Assembly (NCBI RefSeq): GCF_021278965.1
Contig: NZ_CP065589.1
Span: 3,167,001-3,231,000 of the forward strand
Direction of reading: 5' to 3'
DNA length: 64,000 nt
Source of the DNA: Chryseobacterium capnotolerans
Lineage (GTDB): Bacteria > Bacteroidota > Bacteroidia > Flavobacteriales > Weeksellaceae
In this document: in pieces, positions 38,564-48,630 of the stretch
Layout: every line of letters begins with the position of its first letter
Numbering within the stretch: position 1 is the first letter of the stretch
The notes under the pieces: model-generated
What the model saw: only the letters and a program-made list of their open reading frames with translations
What the model was told of the DNA's origin: nothing
The model's database searches: none
Program-made: the position numbers and the translations under genes

Positions 38564-38657
38564 CACCGATATTTTCTATTTCTACTGGAAGCTGTAAATA
38601 TTATTCGTTGTCTGTAAAGAAAAAACGGGTATATTTATAGCTTCAATTTTTTTGGAT

Positions 38658-39140
38658 ATGCTGATTAACAGTGAAAATGGAGTTCTGGATCTGAGTGATT
38701 TCAACACTCGTCTATATAAAGGAATGCTGCTGGATCAGCTGAAACAAACTGATTTTTATAAGGAGAAATATCACAATATGTGGGATGTAAAAACCGGATA
38801 TTTTTGGTATTATTTTAAAGAGGTAGAAATAGAAGGGCATGAACTTTCCCTTAGCCTCTGCTTTTGGGAAGATCAGCTGCACAGCATTCACATGAATACA
38901 TGGGAAAGTACTGATGCCAAAGATTGGAATGAATGGACAGAAGAAAAGGAAATGCAGGTATTCTACCGGAATAATAAATTCCTTACCTTAGTTTTAGGAA
39001 TGCCTCCAACCCGAAAAAAGAAAACGCCTTATCCAAGCTGTACTTTCATTTTTCCCTGGGGAAGTATATGGTCGGTTTATGATCCCAGAAGTGCCAGCAG
39101 CTTTATGGGAATCAGTTATGAAGAGAAAAAAAGTAATTAA
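38658..39140 (+). CDS. Hypothetical protein
   Basis: 160 residues from the ATG at 38658 (MLINSENGVLDLSD). It is soluble and rich in aromatic residues, including six or more Trp (TGYFWYYFKE, FPWGSIWSVYDP). No signal peptide and no motif that I recognise. It lies between the antiporter and a zinc-ribbon gene, 26 bases before the latter, and may be its operon partner. Confidence 0.6.
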   Translation: MLINSENGVLDLSDFNTRLYKGMLLDQLKQTDFYKEKYHNMWDVKTGYFWYYFKEVEIEGHELSLSLCFWEDQLHSIHMNTWESTDAKDWNEWTEEKEMQVFYRNNKFLTLVLGMPPTRKKKTPYPSCTFIFPWGSIWSVYDPRSASSFMGISYEEKKSN

Positions 39141-39166
39141 TAACTAAAAAAAACAACGATTATCCT

Positions 39167-39703
39167 ATGTGCCGATATGCCATGATGGTTTATAAATGTC
39201 ATTATGCCTGTTTCAACTGTCAGAAAACCTTCAAACGTCGCGTTTTAAAAGATGTAGACAGAGATGCTCAGACCTCCGTGGAAGCCAAGTGCCCGGAATG
39301 TGGGAATCTTATGGCCAATATGGGCCTTGACTTTGAATCGCCGGCAAAAAATGATCATAAACAATGGGCACATATCCGGGATCTGTATACTGTAGGAATT
39401 ACCTTTCATTCCTGTGGATGTTCCGGGCCGGGTTATATTCCCCAGGACCGCAAAGCAATCATCACTTATCTTGAAAAAATCCGTGCAGAATATATGCACT
39501 CACTGGTCTATTGGAGATACCGCATTGAACCTGAAACCAAAAGGGAACGTGAAATTGAGTATCAACAAAACCATTCTAAATTATGGACTGTAAGCCGCAA
39601 TGCTTTTAAGAAAACAGTAACCAATCAGGAAGGAATCAATTATTGGATCAATAAGATTAAAGAAGTGGAGGAACGTCTTACTCTTATTAAAGAAACTAAA
39701 TAA
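39167..39703 (+). CDS. Zinc-ribbon-containing hypothetical protein
   Basis: 178 residues. CFNC (residues 15-18) and CPEC (about 43-46) form a likely zinc ribbon. A further HSCGCSGP lies near residue 84. The C-terminal half is helical and highly charged (KREREIEYQQNHSK...). No catalytic motif is seen. A DNA- or RNA-binding role is possible but not shown. It ends before the repeat-rich gap at 39704-39986. Confidence 0.65.
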   Translation: MCRYAMMVYKCHYACFNCQKTFKRRVLKDVDRDAQTSVEAKCPECGNLMANMGLDFESPAKNDHKQWAHIRDLYTVGITFHSCGCSGPGYIPQDRKAIITYLEKIRAEYMHSLVYWRYRIEPETKREREIEYQQNHSKLWTVSRNAFKKTVTNQEGINYWINKIKEVEERLTLIKETK

Positions 39704-39753
39704 ATTGTTTTTTCAACCACAAATCGAAGATTCGACGAAGTCAAAATTTGCAT

Positions 39754-39765
39754 AATCTGCGAGAG
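39754..39765 (+). repeat. Solo right end of a GxxExxY-type element
   Basis: AATCTGCGAGAG followed by TAAAATAAAG, matching the right end at 24399 (AATCTGCGAGAG, AAAAAATAAAG). No gene and no left end are present here. Confidence 0.6.
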
Positions 39766-39828
39766 TAAAATAAAGATTCTAAGCACAATAATCTGTGAAA
39801 ATCCGTGTAATCCGTGGGAAATAAATTT

Positions 39829-39929
39829 AACCACAAAAGACACAAAAGTTTTTAAATGCTTAAGTGATTTTAAGTGACAAACAGCATGCATAAGAAGTTC
39901 ATATAAGTCTTTGAAAATCTACGATTTTC
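39829..39929 (+). repeat. CACAAAAG intergenic repeat ending in a hairpin
   Basis: Begins AACCACAAAAGACAC, contains CTTAAGTGATTTTAAGTGA, and ends GAAAATCTACGATTTTC (39913-39929). It can be aligned along its length with 63636-63737. With 39754-39765 it fills most of the gap from 39704 to 39986. Confidence 0.65.
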
Positions 39930-39986
39930 AGTATTAAAGGACCGTTTACAATGTATTCTATACTCCTATATGGTAAAATAAAAATA

Positions 39987-40637
39987 TTAGTTCGCTTTTT
40001 CCAGCTTTAAAAGTCTTATAAAAGCCTCTTTAATACTTTTATCCTCTTCTCTCATATAATCGCCACTGAACGGAGCTCCACAATCCTGGCTGTTGACGAT
40101 ATGGATCAGGTTTCCTTTTTCAAAATAGTTACGGGTCTCTATAATTTCTGATTTTTCAAAGTCAAAAGCTTCCGTATCATTATTTTCTTTCATCGCCTTT
40201 ACATCATAAAAAAGCGGACGATTGTACTTGTAATCTTTTTCAAAAACGAATGACAACTTACCGTTCATCAAATAATATTCTATCAACAACTGCCCCATTT
40301 CTCCATAGTGCCTGGCCATGATTTTTTCCAGACGATTACCTTTATAATAATAGGCTGCTTCTCCGCCTTCAGCAGACTCACCCTCAATGATTTTCTTTTT
40401 GATTGCTGTCCATTGAGTGATAGAATTGATTCGCTTAAAATTAGCCTGAATCGGTTTTAACCGATCTTTCAGATATTCATTGGCTTGAATATCTTCTTCA
40501 TTACGGCTTTCTTTAATTCTGGTAGTATCCTTTTGGATTACTGAAAATGCTGCCATCTTAGGAAGACAATTTCCAGCATATCCCAAATGGAAGGTTATCA
40601 ATAGTATAAAAAGACTTTGTAAATATTTATTTTTCAT
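39987..40637 (-). CDS. Secreted hypothetical protein
   Basis: 216 residues from the ATG at 40637 (MKNKYLQSLF). A TTG start ten codons earlier is rejected. Residues 1-20 are a signal peptide (FILLITFHLGYAG), followed by a Cys in GNCLP. The rest is soluble and charged, with ITQWTAIKKKIIEGES and strand pairs such as EAAYYYKGNRLEKIMARHYG and GQLLIEYYLMNGKLSFVF. No family is recognised. It is the only minus-strand gene next to the effector cassette and is divergent from it. Confidence 0.65.
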   Translation of the reverse strand: MKNKYLQSLFILLITFHLGYAGNCLPKMAAFSVIQKDTTRIKESRNEEDIQANEYLKDRLKPIQANFKRINSITQWTAIKKKIIEGESAEGGEAAYYYKGNRLEKIMARHYGEMGQLLIEYYLMNGKLSFVFEKDYKYNRPLFYDVKAMKENNDTEAFDFEKSEIIETRNYFEKGNLIHIVNSQDCGAPFSGDYMREEDKSIKEAFIRLLKLEKAN

Positions 40638-40835
40638 AGCATTAGATCTTGTGTTAAGTGAGGGCAAGCTGTATTCCTGCCGGACATTTTTACAAAATTA
40701 ATAAATCTTCTTTTGGGTTTCTATCAAAATCTCAGTATTCTCTTGTCGTAGTTTTACTACAATTTTTAAAATTTAACCTTAAAAATTAATTTCAAATTTA
40801 CTTTTTTAATAGTTTTATGGTATAATTCACTTTCG

Positions 40836-41861
40836 ATGGAAATTGGCTTTTTAGAATATAAGGTTCGAAATGGAGATTCCCTGAGCTCCATTGCTTCCCG
40901 GTTGGGTATTACCGGAGAAGATCTCAAGTCATTTCACAATTCCCATTGCCAAAGAATGGATAGAATCTGGTTTGATAATTTAAATGAGGTGAAAAGTATT
41001 TTTGTTCCGCTACATATTCAAACCGAAAAACAGAAGGATCAGAAAATAAAAGAGATTCTTCCTCTTCCTCAGGTATCCGATTCATTTTTCGAAAAAACAT
41101 ATAAAGTTTCCGAAACTTTTGAAAGTCCGTTTCAAACTTCTTTAACAGTAGATTACGATGTAAATCTTGATGTCTATAAAGACAGAAACACAGCACATTA
41201 TAAGGTCTCATACAGCCAGGATCACTTCATAGCCAATGGAAATCTTCCGGATGATAAAATGAGCAATCTGTCTATTTCCTGTATGAAAAGCATTATGCCT
41301 ATCGATTTTGTTCTCAATGAAAAAGGTAAAATCATAGGATTCGCAGACCATAAAAAGATCATTACAACATTTGCTGATCAACGTAAAGATCTTGATGAAT
41401 TCTTCATTGGAGAAGTCTCTAAAACATATCTGGATACTTTTGAAAAAAATATTGCTGAAGAACCATTTTTTCTGCAACAATTTCAGGGCACCCTACTCTT
41501 TCAAACCTTATTTCCTAAAATGGATTGGTTTCATAAGAAAGCTGATTGGACAGAATCATTTTATTTTTTACAAAACTCCTTTTCTGTACAATGTCATATG
41601 GAAATCGAGCAAAAAAATGACGATCAAAATCATATTACAACCATTTTAACGGGAAACAGTACAGAATTTTACAGTTTACAGGAATTAAAGACCGGAACAA
41701 AATATACTATTCCCGCTGAAGATCCTGTTACAGGACATATCATTATTGAATACACCACTCATAAAAAAAATAAAAACCTCCTTCAAGCCACAGTCAGTAT
41801 CAACCTTTGGCGTGGAGAAGAATTCATTCAACAACACACCATCACCATAACACAAGGATAA
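40836..41861 (+). CDS. LysM-domain protein, first gene of the effector cassette
   Basis: 341 residues with no signal peptide. Residues of about 6-55 form a LysM domain (EYKVRNGDSLSSIASRLGI). The rest is beta-rich with no known motif. LysM domains can bind peptidoglycan, and they also occur in hub or adaptor proteins of contractile injection systems. The lack of a signal peptide and the position before a DUF4280 gene favour the second. It ends one base before the next gene. Confidence 0.75.
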   Translation: MEIGFLEYKVRNGDSLSSIASRLGITGEDLKSFHNSHCQRMDRIWFDNLNEVKSIFVPLHIQTEKQKDQKIKEILPLPQVSDSFFEKTYKVSETFESPFQTSLTVDYDVNLDVYKDRNTAHYKVSYSQDHFIANGNLPDDKMSNLSISCMKSIMPIDFVLNEKGKIIGFADHKKIITTFADQRKDLDEFFIGEVSKTYLDTFEKNIAEEPFFLQQFQGTLLFQTLFPKMDWFHKKADWTESFYFLQNSFSVQCHMEIEQKNDDQNHITTILTGNSTEFYSLQELKTGTKYTIPAEDPVTGHIIIEYTTHKKNKNLLQATVSINLWRGEEFIQQHTITITQG

Positions 41862-41862
41862 T

Positions 41863-42702
41863 ATGAAAAATTATGTCATACAGCAGGGCGACACCTTCAG
41901 CTCGCTGGCTCAGCAATTTAAGCTGAAAAATGAAGGTATCTTAAAGACCTATCACAATCTCCACTGCGCAGAGGAGGATGTCATGCAGGAGCCTATTCCC
42001 GGAAAGAAAATTATCATTCCGGAAGATCCTCAGCTTATGACTGGAGAAACAGACACTCCCAGCGTATCTACTCAGGATGAAACTACAGACGAAGAAATTG
42101 GTGAAGATTCTTCTTCAGAACAGTCTTCAGATGAAAATCAATCTTCTGAAAAAGCAACGGAAAAACAAGATAAAAAAGAAGAAAAGAAAGATGAGGATGG
42201 AGAAAGCAGCTCCGGCCCTCACGAAGGCAAATATTTTGTCATACAAAAAGGAACTGTACAATGCAATCAGGGCTTTAAGTTTCCAAAGTTTAAAGTAACC
42301 AGCCACCAAAAGCATTATTGGAATAACAAAGAAGGTGAAGCCGACTATCTTGCGGTTACGGAAGACGATGTACAGCTGGATCCTCCTGCACAGCCTTTTG
42401 GGCAATGCAAACTAAAACCGACTTCCGGAGGATACCTTCCCTGCGCCTATGCTCCCGCAGGAAAATGGCAGAAACCTTATGAAAAGGTAAAAGTTATGGG
42501 TAAAAGCTGCCTTACAGAAATCTCGGAACTGATGTGTACCACAGGTGGAAAAATCACCATCTTAAAACATGGCCAGCAAAGTGAAGTTGCTAAAAATAAT
42601 GTTGACAAAGCCAATACCCAGGAGCAACAAGTTTACAATCCTGTGATCAATTTTGATGAATTCAAAGCAGAAACTGATGAGCAGGAGGCAGAAGCCTGGT
42701 AA
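41863..42702 (+). CDS. LysM plus DUF4280 (PAAR-like) protein
   Basis: 279 residues with no signal peptide. Residues 1-55 are a LysM domain (NYVIQQGDTFSSLAQQFKL). About 65-125 is a low-complexity acidic linker rich in Glu, Ser and Lys. About 128-245 is a DUF4280 domain (GTVQCNQGFKFPKF, CKLKPTSGGYLPCAYAPAG, VMGKSCLTEISELMCTTGG). DUF4280 proteins are PAAR-like tips of T6SS or related spikes and carry effectors. It lies directly between the LysM gene and the large effector gene. Confidence 0.85.
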   Translation: MKNYVIQQGDTFSSLAQQFKLKNEGILKTYHNLHCAEEDVMQEPIPGKKIIIPEDPQLMTGETDTPSVSTQDETTDEEIGEDSSSEQSSDENQSSEKATEKQDKKEEKKDEDGESSSGPHEGKYFVIQKGTVQCNQGFKFPKFKVTSHQKHYWNNKEGEADYLAVTEDDVQLDPPAQPFGQCKLKPTSGGYLPCAYAPAGKWQKPYEKVKVMGKSCLTEISELMCTTGGKITILKHGQQSEVAKNNVDKANTQEQQVYNPVINFDEFKAETDEQEAEAW

Positions 42703-42719
42703 CTAAAAAACTAAAGATC

Positions 42720-45502
42720 ATGGCAAAAAAAGGCGTTTCAAGAATCACCGGAAATACGTCTCCCAAAACAGGAGAAAAAGCATTGTATAAAGTCACGGAA
42801 TGGTATCCCGGTACTCCGGCTAATGAACGAAAAGAATCCCTTGTTACCTGGGAATTGTTCAGAAAAAGACCGGATGGAAAATTTACCTCCACAAATATCA
42901 AGAAAAAAGTGGGCGAATTTACTTTTGGTAAAGATGCCTGGCAGTACACTTACAGAGTTGAAGGCTATCTGGACAAACCAGAAGGTAAAGATCCTATGTC
43001 TATTATTGTACAGCCTCAAAAGAATGAACAGCAGCCTTCAGCAGAAAAAAAGATCCTTGATGTAAAACTTACTTTTCAGGATGGCACTCCGGTTAATAAG
43101 AAATTAAGCTATCAGGATCGTCTTTGGGCCATCGCTAAATGCCAGGGTATGGAAGGTGAACATATTATTTTCACGCTCTGGGAAGATGATGAAAGAGGTG
43201 ATGGCCACAATAAGAAGAATCAGTCTATCGTAAAATCTCCTCCCGTCCTGGTAGACAGTCAGGGCAATGCCCGCTGGAATTTTGCATTGCTCAGCACTTA
43301 TATTGCTATTGCCAACCAAAGGGAAGACGATAAAAAGCAGCATGAATATTACGTTACGGCAGAATACAATGGGAAATTAAAAGCCTCAGATAACGCCAAT
43401 GCTAATAATCCTGAGTATAAAGCTCCTCCTGCCCCACCTAAAAAACCGGCAGGAGGTACTGGTGGAACATCACAGCCAAAACCCGCTCCACCCAAACCTC
43501 AACCCAATTCCCCAAAAGGTTCTACAAGACCTAATTCGCCTAATAATCAACCGGATAAAAAAGGAGAAATTACTCTAGTAAAACTGACCGATAAAAATGG
43601 TAAAGAGTTTAGTAAAAATCCTAAATTTGGAGAAACCATCATCGTTCATATAGAATCTAAAAACCTTAAAGGCAAAAAATACACCCTTAAAATATGGGAA
43701 CATGACACGATTGGAAAAGATGACCTTTTATATAGCCATGAACACACGTTCTTAGGGGATAAAATAAATCTGTCTATGCCCTTAACTGCCGCCATGCAAA
43801 AATCCGGAGAAATAGGAAATGATCCTAAAAATCCGGATAGCGGAGAATATTGGAAAGGCGGACAACAGGAAATCTTTGCGGAAGTTATTTATATAGACAT
43901 CTCTTCCAAATCAAAAATTATTGATGTGGGGATTATGGAAACTCCGAAGCCACAGAATAATGGGAATACGGCGACTGGGGTGAAGAATGAGCCGAAAACT
44001 AACAAACCTGGAGAAAAATGTTTTTGTAACAGAGACTTTGAGGAAAAAGATGTGAGAAGGCTTGTAAAGCTATTAAAAGGTTCTGAAACAATTTGGGAAG
44101 GACAGGCTTTAAAAGGAGGTAAAAGGGCTTCTTGCAATATTAGTGATAAATCTTTTGCCTCTTTAACAAAAGAATTAAATAGTGCTTTAAAAAATACAAA
44201 GTAAATACTTGCGCACAAAAGATGCATTTTCTTGCCCAAGTTTGTGAAGAGACAGGAACATTTTCGTTATCAGAAGAAACAAAAAGTAACCATCTATCAA
44301 GTGTTAGTTTTTATAAAGGGCGTGGAATATTACAACTAACAGGGGTTAAGAAAAAGGGAGAGGATAAGTATGATGCTCCTGGCCCTTATAAAGATTATGC
44401 AGATTATAAAGGAGATCAAAGTATTATAAAAAAGCCAGAAACGGTAGCAAACAACATTCATTATTGTATAGATAGTGGAGCATGGCTTTGGAGCATTAAT
44501 AAAAAAATGACTAGTAACCCCAAATCAGATGCAATAACCAAATGGGGAAAAGAAACTTTGGGTAAATCTCTAAATGAGCTGGCAGTATATGTTGATAAGT
44601 ATTTAGAATTGATTTCTGTTTTACTAAATGGACGGAATGCCTCAACAGGAATGCCCAATGGATGGCAAATAAGACAAAATAATTATAATTTATTAAAAAC
44701 AGGCTTTTTCATGTACGAAAAGTTTCATGGAAATAATAAAACTCCCATAGTGGGTGCCAAAGGGATTGTCACTTATCATATATATGCTGAAGGAAAAATA
44801 GAAAAACATATTCCAAAAACAATTAAATCAGGATATGAAAAACAATATAGATATGTGTATCATGAAAATAATAAAGAACATGAAATATGTACGGTTGAAT
44901 GGCATATAACGAAGAAAAAAAATAATGGTGTTAGATTTAATACTATACCAAATCACAGTAAAGTATTAAAAGATGAAAATGTGAATGAAGGACAAACGAA
45001 AAGAAGAGTAAAATATGAAAATGGAGATATTGCAGAATATGGAAGTAACAAAGGAAAAAAATTCTGGAATTTATATACAGCAATAAACAGCAATATAGAA
45101 TTAGTAAAAATGCCAGATTCTCTTACTGAAACAAGTTTAGGTATAATCTATAAATTTTCAAATACAAAAAGAAGATATACAGCACCAGGAGCATTAGCAG
45201 GTTTTATTGGAGCTTTGGCTGATTGTAAATTTAATGATATATTAACAACAGGTAGCTGCTTTTATGAAGGGACATGTTTTCCTAGTGTTGCACATGTTAA
45301 TGGGAAAAGTATAGATACACTATATATTGAACGAAAAAAAGAAGAAAAATTTGTAAAAGCAATGTCAAAATTTTATTTTGATGGCCAAATTACAGGAAGC
45401 GATGGAACGCACTCCTATCCTGGTACTACTCATAAATCCGACCACAATGATCATTTACACTCCGGATTTAATGAAAGTAAAATAAAAATAATAAACGAAT
45501 AA
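42720..45502 (+). CDS. Large effector with GH19-like and M15/M74-like peptidoglycan hydrolase domains (frameshifted)
   Basis: Read as one 927-residue protein. The frame stops at 44204, and the next ORF starts at 44222. With one more A in the A6 run at 44189-44194 the sequence continues as LKKYKVNTCAQKMHFLAQ. There is no signal peptide. Residues of about 1-240 and 290-420 are beta domains joined by a Pro/Gly/Ser-rich linker. From about 450 a GH19 lysozyme/chitinase-like domain follows, with HFLAQVCEETG (catalytic Glu) and YKGRGILQLTG. The C-terminus has SVAHVNGKSIDTLYI and HNDHLHSGF, the His, Asp and HxH pattern of LAS zinc peptidases. It is probably a dual cell-wall toxin delivered by a contractile system. 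Confidence 0.75.
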
Positions 45503-45513
45503 ATATCTAATAA

Positions 45514-46104
45514 ATGAAAAACTTAATTTTAATCCTACTCATAAGCATCTTTATCCCTATTTCATGTCAACAAAAAAAAGATATAAAACAAGAAAATACA
45601 ACTGAAAATAAAAACATCATTGATAGTGCCTTTCTAGGAGATCCTAAAATTATTAATGAAAATTATATAAATAATATTCAAAGCGAAGAAGGCTTTACTG
45701 GATATAATACAATAGAAAAAAGTTTGAATAAGATCCAAAAAAATTTATCTACCCTGAAGGGAGAAAAAAATTTTCAAATTAATAATTTAACATTTAAACT
45801 AACAAAATCTAAGAATGCTGTACGATTATATACAATCTCGAATAATAAAACTATTGACTCTTTAAAAGTTTACCAGAATATAACTGATAAGCAATTTGAT
45901 GATCAAAAATTTGCAACTTTATTCTATTTAGAGGAAGGAAAATACTTATGGATACTTAATGTAGTAATAAATACATCTGAACAGGTCGTTTCAATTGTTT
46001 CTTATAAAAAGTACAAAGTATCTGAAGACGGAAAGTTCCTCAATGAAAATGCATATATTGAAAATAAAAGTTTGCAACAACTATTTCAAAGTTTTTTTAC
46101 TTAA
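45514..46104 (+). CDS. Lipoprotein 1 of the cassette, candidate immunity protein
   Basis: 196 residues with a lipobox ending in Cys18 (IFIPISC) and then QQKKDIK, which has no acidic export signal, so the protein probably stays on the periplasmic side. The core (NNKTIDSLKVYQNI, VVSIVSYKKYKVSEDGKF) resembles the next lipoprotein, so the two are paralogues. It starts 11 bases after the effector. AT-rich composition suggests transfer together with the toxin C-terminus. No known immunity family is recognised. Confidence 0.65.
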   Translation: MKNLILILLISIFIPISCQQKKDIKQENTTENKNIIDSAFLGDPKIINENYINNIQSEEGFTGYNTIEKSLNKIQKNLSTLKGEKNFQINNLTFKLTKSKNAVRLYTISNNKTIDSLKVYQNITDKQFDDQKFATLFYLEEGKYLWILNVVINTSEQVVSIVSYKKYKVSEDGKFLNENAYIENKSLQQLFQSFFT

Positions 46105-46194
46105 AAAATTGCAAACAAATACTTAATCTATTTGAATAAGTATTTTAGATAAAAACAAATATAAAATCCCTTATATAATCATCAAAAAATAATA

Positions 46195-46812
46195 ATGAAA
46201 AATTGTAAAAAAACATATATTTTTTCAGTGTTATTACTGTTAATCATTCTGAGTATTGGTTGTAAGCAAATTAAAAATACACCGTTAAAAACTGAATCGC
46301 AAAATCATCTCTATTTTTCTGGAGACTCCATTCTTGCAAGTCCAAATTACTTCAATTCTCTGAAGAACAAAAAAGGAGACTTGGTCTTACAACAACAAAA
46401 TGAAGAATATCTAAAAAAATATACATTATCAGAAAATAATGAATCCTATTTTCCTTTAAAAGATAATGTTTCCATTAAACTTGTAAAAGAAAAACAAACT
46501 GATAAAAGTATCATAAAAGTAAACCTATTTACTTACGTCAACAATAAAAAAACAGATTCAATGCAATTTTACAGAAATATTTCAGGAGAAGGTTTTGGAA
46601 ACTACAACTGTCTGTCTTATTTTAATGCAAAGACAAATAAAATCTGGCAAATAAAGTATTTCCCCTTAAATCCTTTAAGAGGAAATTCAGCAGGCATTGT
46701 TTCCTACACAGAAAACAGCATAAGTGCTGATGGTACAATCAAATCTGATTCTCTACATTATCTGGACGAGTCTTTAGATGTTGAAATGGAGAAATATAAT
46801 CTTTATTATTAA
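46195..46812 (+). CDS. Lipoprotein 2 of the cassette, paralogue of lipoprotein 1
   Basis: 205 residues, lipobox Cys23 (LSIGC). It shares with lipoprotein 1 the pattern NNKKTDSMQFYRNIS and AGIVSYTENSISADGTI at corresponding positions. Very low GC: 12 of 60 bases are G or C at 46381-46440. It lies 90 bases after lipoprotein 1. A second copy of an immunity gene beside its parent is a common arrangement in polymorphic toxin loci, but here it is inferred. Confidence 0.6.
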   Translation: MKNCKKTYIFSVLLLLIILSIGCKQIKNTPLKTESQNHLYFSGDSILASPNYFNSLKNKKGDLVLQQQNEEYLKKYTLSENNESYFPLKDNVSIKLVKEKQTDKSIIKVNLFTYVNNKKTDSMQFYRNISGEGFGNYNCLSYFNAKTNKIWQIKYFPLNPLRGNSAGIVSYTENSISADGTIKSDSLHYLDESLDVEMEKYNLYY

Positions 46813-46918
46813 GTGTAATAAGCATATATCAAGTATACTTTCATCGAGAGTCAATTAAAAGATATGTCCGGAGTAACAAAAGAGTTAAAGACAGAATGAA
46901 GTAAAAACCAAAACACAA

Positions 46919-47788
46919 ATGAAAAACTTATTAATTCTACTAAGCTTTATCATCACTTCATGCCCGGGAAAACAAAAACAAGAGCTTCTTCTTTTTCCTG
47001 GTTCGTGGCATTGGAGATCGGAAGACAAAAGTCAAGAATTTACCATTAAAATTCAAAGAATCACTAAAGATTCTTTATTTGCCCAATATTGTGTAGTATA
47101 TAACAATGGACAAAAACTTGACTGTGATTTTGAACAAAATATCAATATAAAAGCAATTTTCAATAAAGATAAAAATGCTTATGTTGGAGAATTTCATAGT
47201 TTTTTCAATTCTGGAAAAGGAACATGTCTTATAAAAATAATAGATAAAAATCTAAATTGGGAAATTATAAAAACACCCCATGGAGAATATTATGCTCCTA
47301 CTAAATGTATTTTAAAGAAAGAAAATAAAATTGAATCCAAAGGCAATCCTGAAGCTAAAAAGCCTGAGCAAGTAAACAACAGTATTCCAATATCTACTGT
47401 ATTACCATTGGATTATAAAAATTTAAGTGACAAAATTAAATTAGAAACGTCCTCTGATAACAATATCAAAAACTTATTTAAACAAAAGTATCAACTTAAT
47501 GTAGATGCAATGACACAACTTCCTTCAAAAGGAAATTTTGATTTGTATATTATCAATAATATGAGTGGAGACAGTGACTTACTGTATCTTATTACATTAA
47601 AAGAAGGAAAATTAATCGATGGGCTCGAAGTCGCTAACAGCAATGGTGATAGTGATGAAACAACTGTATTTTCTATTAATGAAAAATATGAAATATCCAT
47701 TTATTCTGAAAATAATAACAAAAGGAAATTAATTGCATTATATTCTTTAAATGATATGGGAAATTTCAATAAACAGAAAGCTCATTAA
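46919..47788 (+). CDS. Lipoprotein 3 of the cassette
   Basis: 289 residues, lipobox Cys15 (FIITSC). The first half (about 20-140) is a small beta domain (FPGSWHWRSEDKSQEFTIKI, LDCDFEQNINIKA, GTCLIKI) of a type frequent in Chryseobacterium lipoproteins. The second half (about 165-289) is separate, with a TVLPLDYKNLSDKIKLE start and an Asp-rich turn (NSNGDSDETTVFS). It ends 11 bases before lipoprotein 4. Function unknown. Confidence 0.6.
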   Translation: MKNLLILLSFIITSCPGKQKQELLLFPGSWHWRSEDKSQEFTIKIQRITKDSLFAQYCVVYNNGQKLDCDFEQNINIKAIFNKDKNAYVGEFHSFFNSGKGTCLIKIIDKNLNWEIIKTPHGEYYAPTKCILKKENKIESKGNPEAKKPEQVNNSIPISTVLPLDYKNLSDKIKLETSSDNNIKNLFKQKYQLNVDAMTQLPSKGNFDLYIINNMSGDSDLLYLITLKEGKLIDGLEVANSNGDSDETTVFSINEKYEISIYSENNNKRKLIALYSLNDMGNFNKQKAH

Positions 47789-47799
47789 CCAAAGAAACA

Positions 47800-48630
47800 A
47801 TGAAAAGAATTTCTTTACTTTTTATTCTCATTTTACTTTCTTGCAATAAACAAGAAAGTAAAGGCCATTTACGGAATAACAAAGAAATAAACTCTTTAAA
47901 AAACGCCCCATACAATATTACAGATGAAGGAGATGGAACAAAATCAAACTATGACGATCTATCTCCTGAATTTATAAGGACAGAAAAAAAAATATTAGAC
48001 CAAAGAAAATTTCAATTTCCGGATGAAAATACTTTCAATCACAAGGTTGCAGAAGTCTTTTCTATTAATTTAAAAGAATATTCAAATCCTATTATTGCCT
48101 TACGCCTTTCAATGTTTCCTGAAGTGGCTATTAGGAAAGATCAATTTATCTTCATTCAGGATGCCAATGCCAATGAACCTGAATTTATAAATCCTGATTT
48201 ATTATATCACTTTAATTCCTATGTATTTTATAATACACCTGTCTCTTATATCTGGTTACAGTCTAATAGTCCCAATCTTCTATATGATTTAGTCGCTCAT
48301 TACGGGTATAATAAAGATAAAAAACTTACTAATACAAAAGTTTTAGAAGGCAATGCAAATTGTCCAGATATTAGTCTTGATAACATTGCATTAAAAAATA
48401 ATTATTTTACTATCGAAAAGTACAATTGTACGGATAAATTTTATCTGAAAGAATACATCACATTCAAATTTGATAAAGACCTTCTTCTGCATAAATATAG
48501 TATAGAATTTACTGACAGGCATGATCCGGATAAAAGTATACCTAATAAAAATTATACTTCTAAAGATTTAGGAAATGTTAAGTTTGAAAATGTTGATCGT
48601 GAATTTTTAATAAACTTATTAAATAAATAG
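47800..48630 (+). CDS. Lipoprotein 4 of the cassette
   Basis: 276 residues, lipobox Cys15 (ILLSC) followed by NKQESK. The body is beta-rich with many aromatics (NPDLLYHFNSYVFYNTPVSYIWLQ). No family is recognised. The composition is still AT-rich. It lies 11 bases after lipoprotein 3, so the two are co-transcribed. Confidence 0.6.
   Translation: MKRISLLFILILLSCNKQESKGHLRNNKEINSLKNAPYNITDEGDGTKSNYDDLSPEFIRTEKKILDQRKFQFPDENTFNHKVAEVFSINLKEYSNPIIALRLSMFPEVAIRKDQFIFIQDANANEPEFINPDLLYHFNSYVFYNTPVSYIWLQSNSPNLLYDLVAHYGYNKDKKLTNTKVLEGNANCPDISLDNIALKNNYFTIEKYNCTDKFYLKEYITFKFDKDLLLHKYSIEFTDRHDPDKSIPNKNYTSKDLGNVKFENVDREFLINLLNK

Noticed and set aside
40836..45502. A complete type VI secretion system
   Set aside because: Only spike-associated and effector genes are present. 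No sheath, tube, baseplate or ATPase gene occurs in the window.
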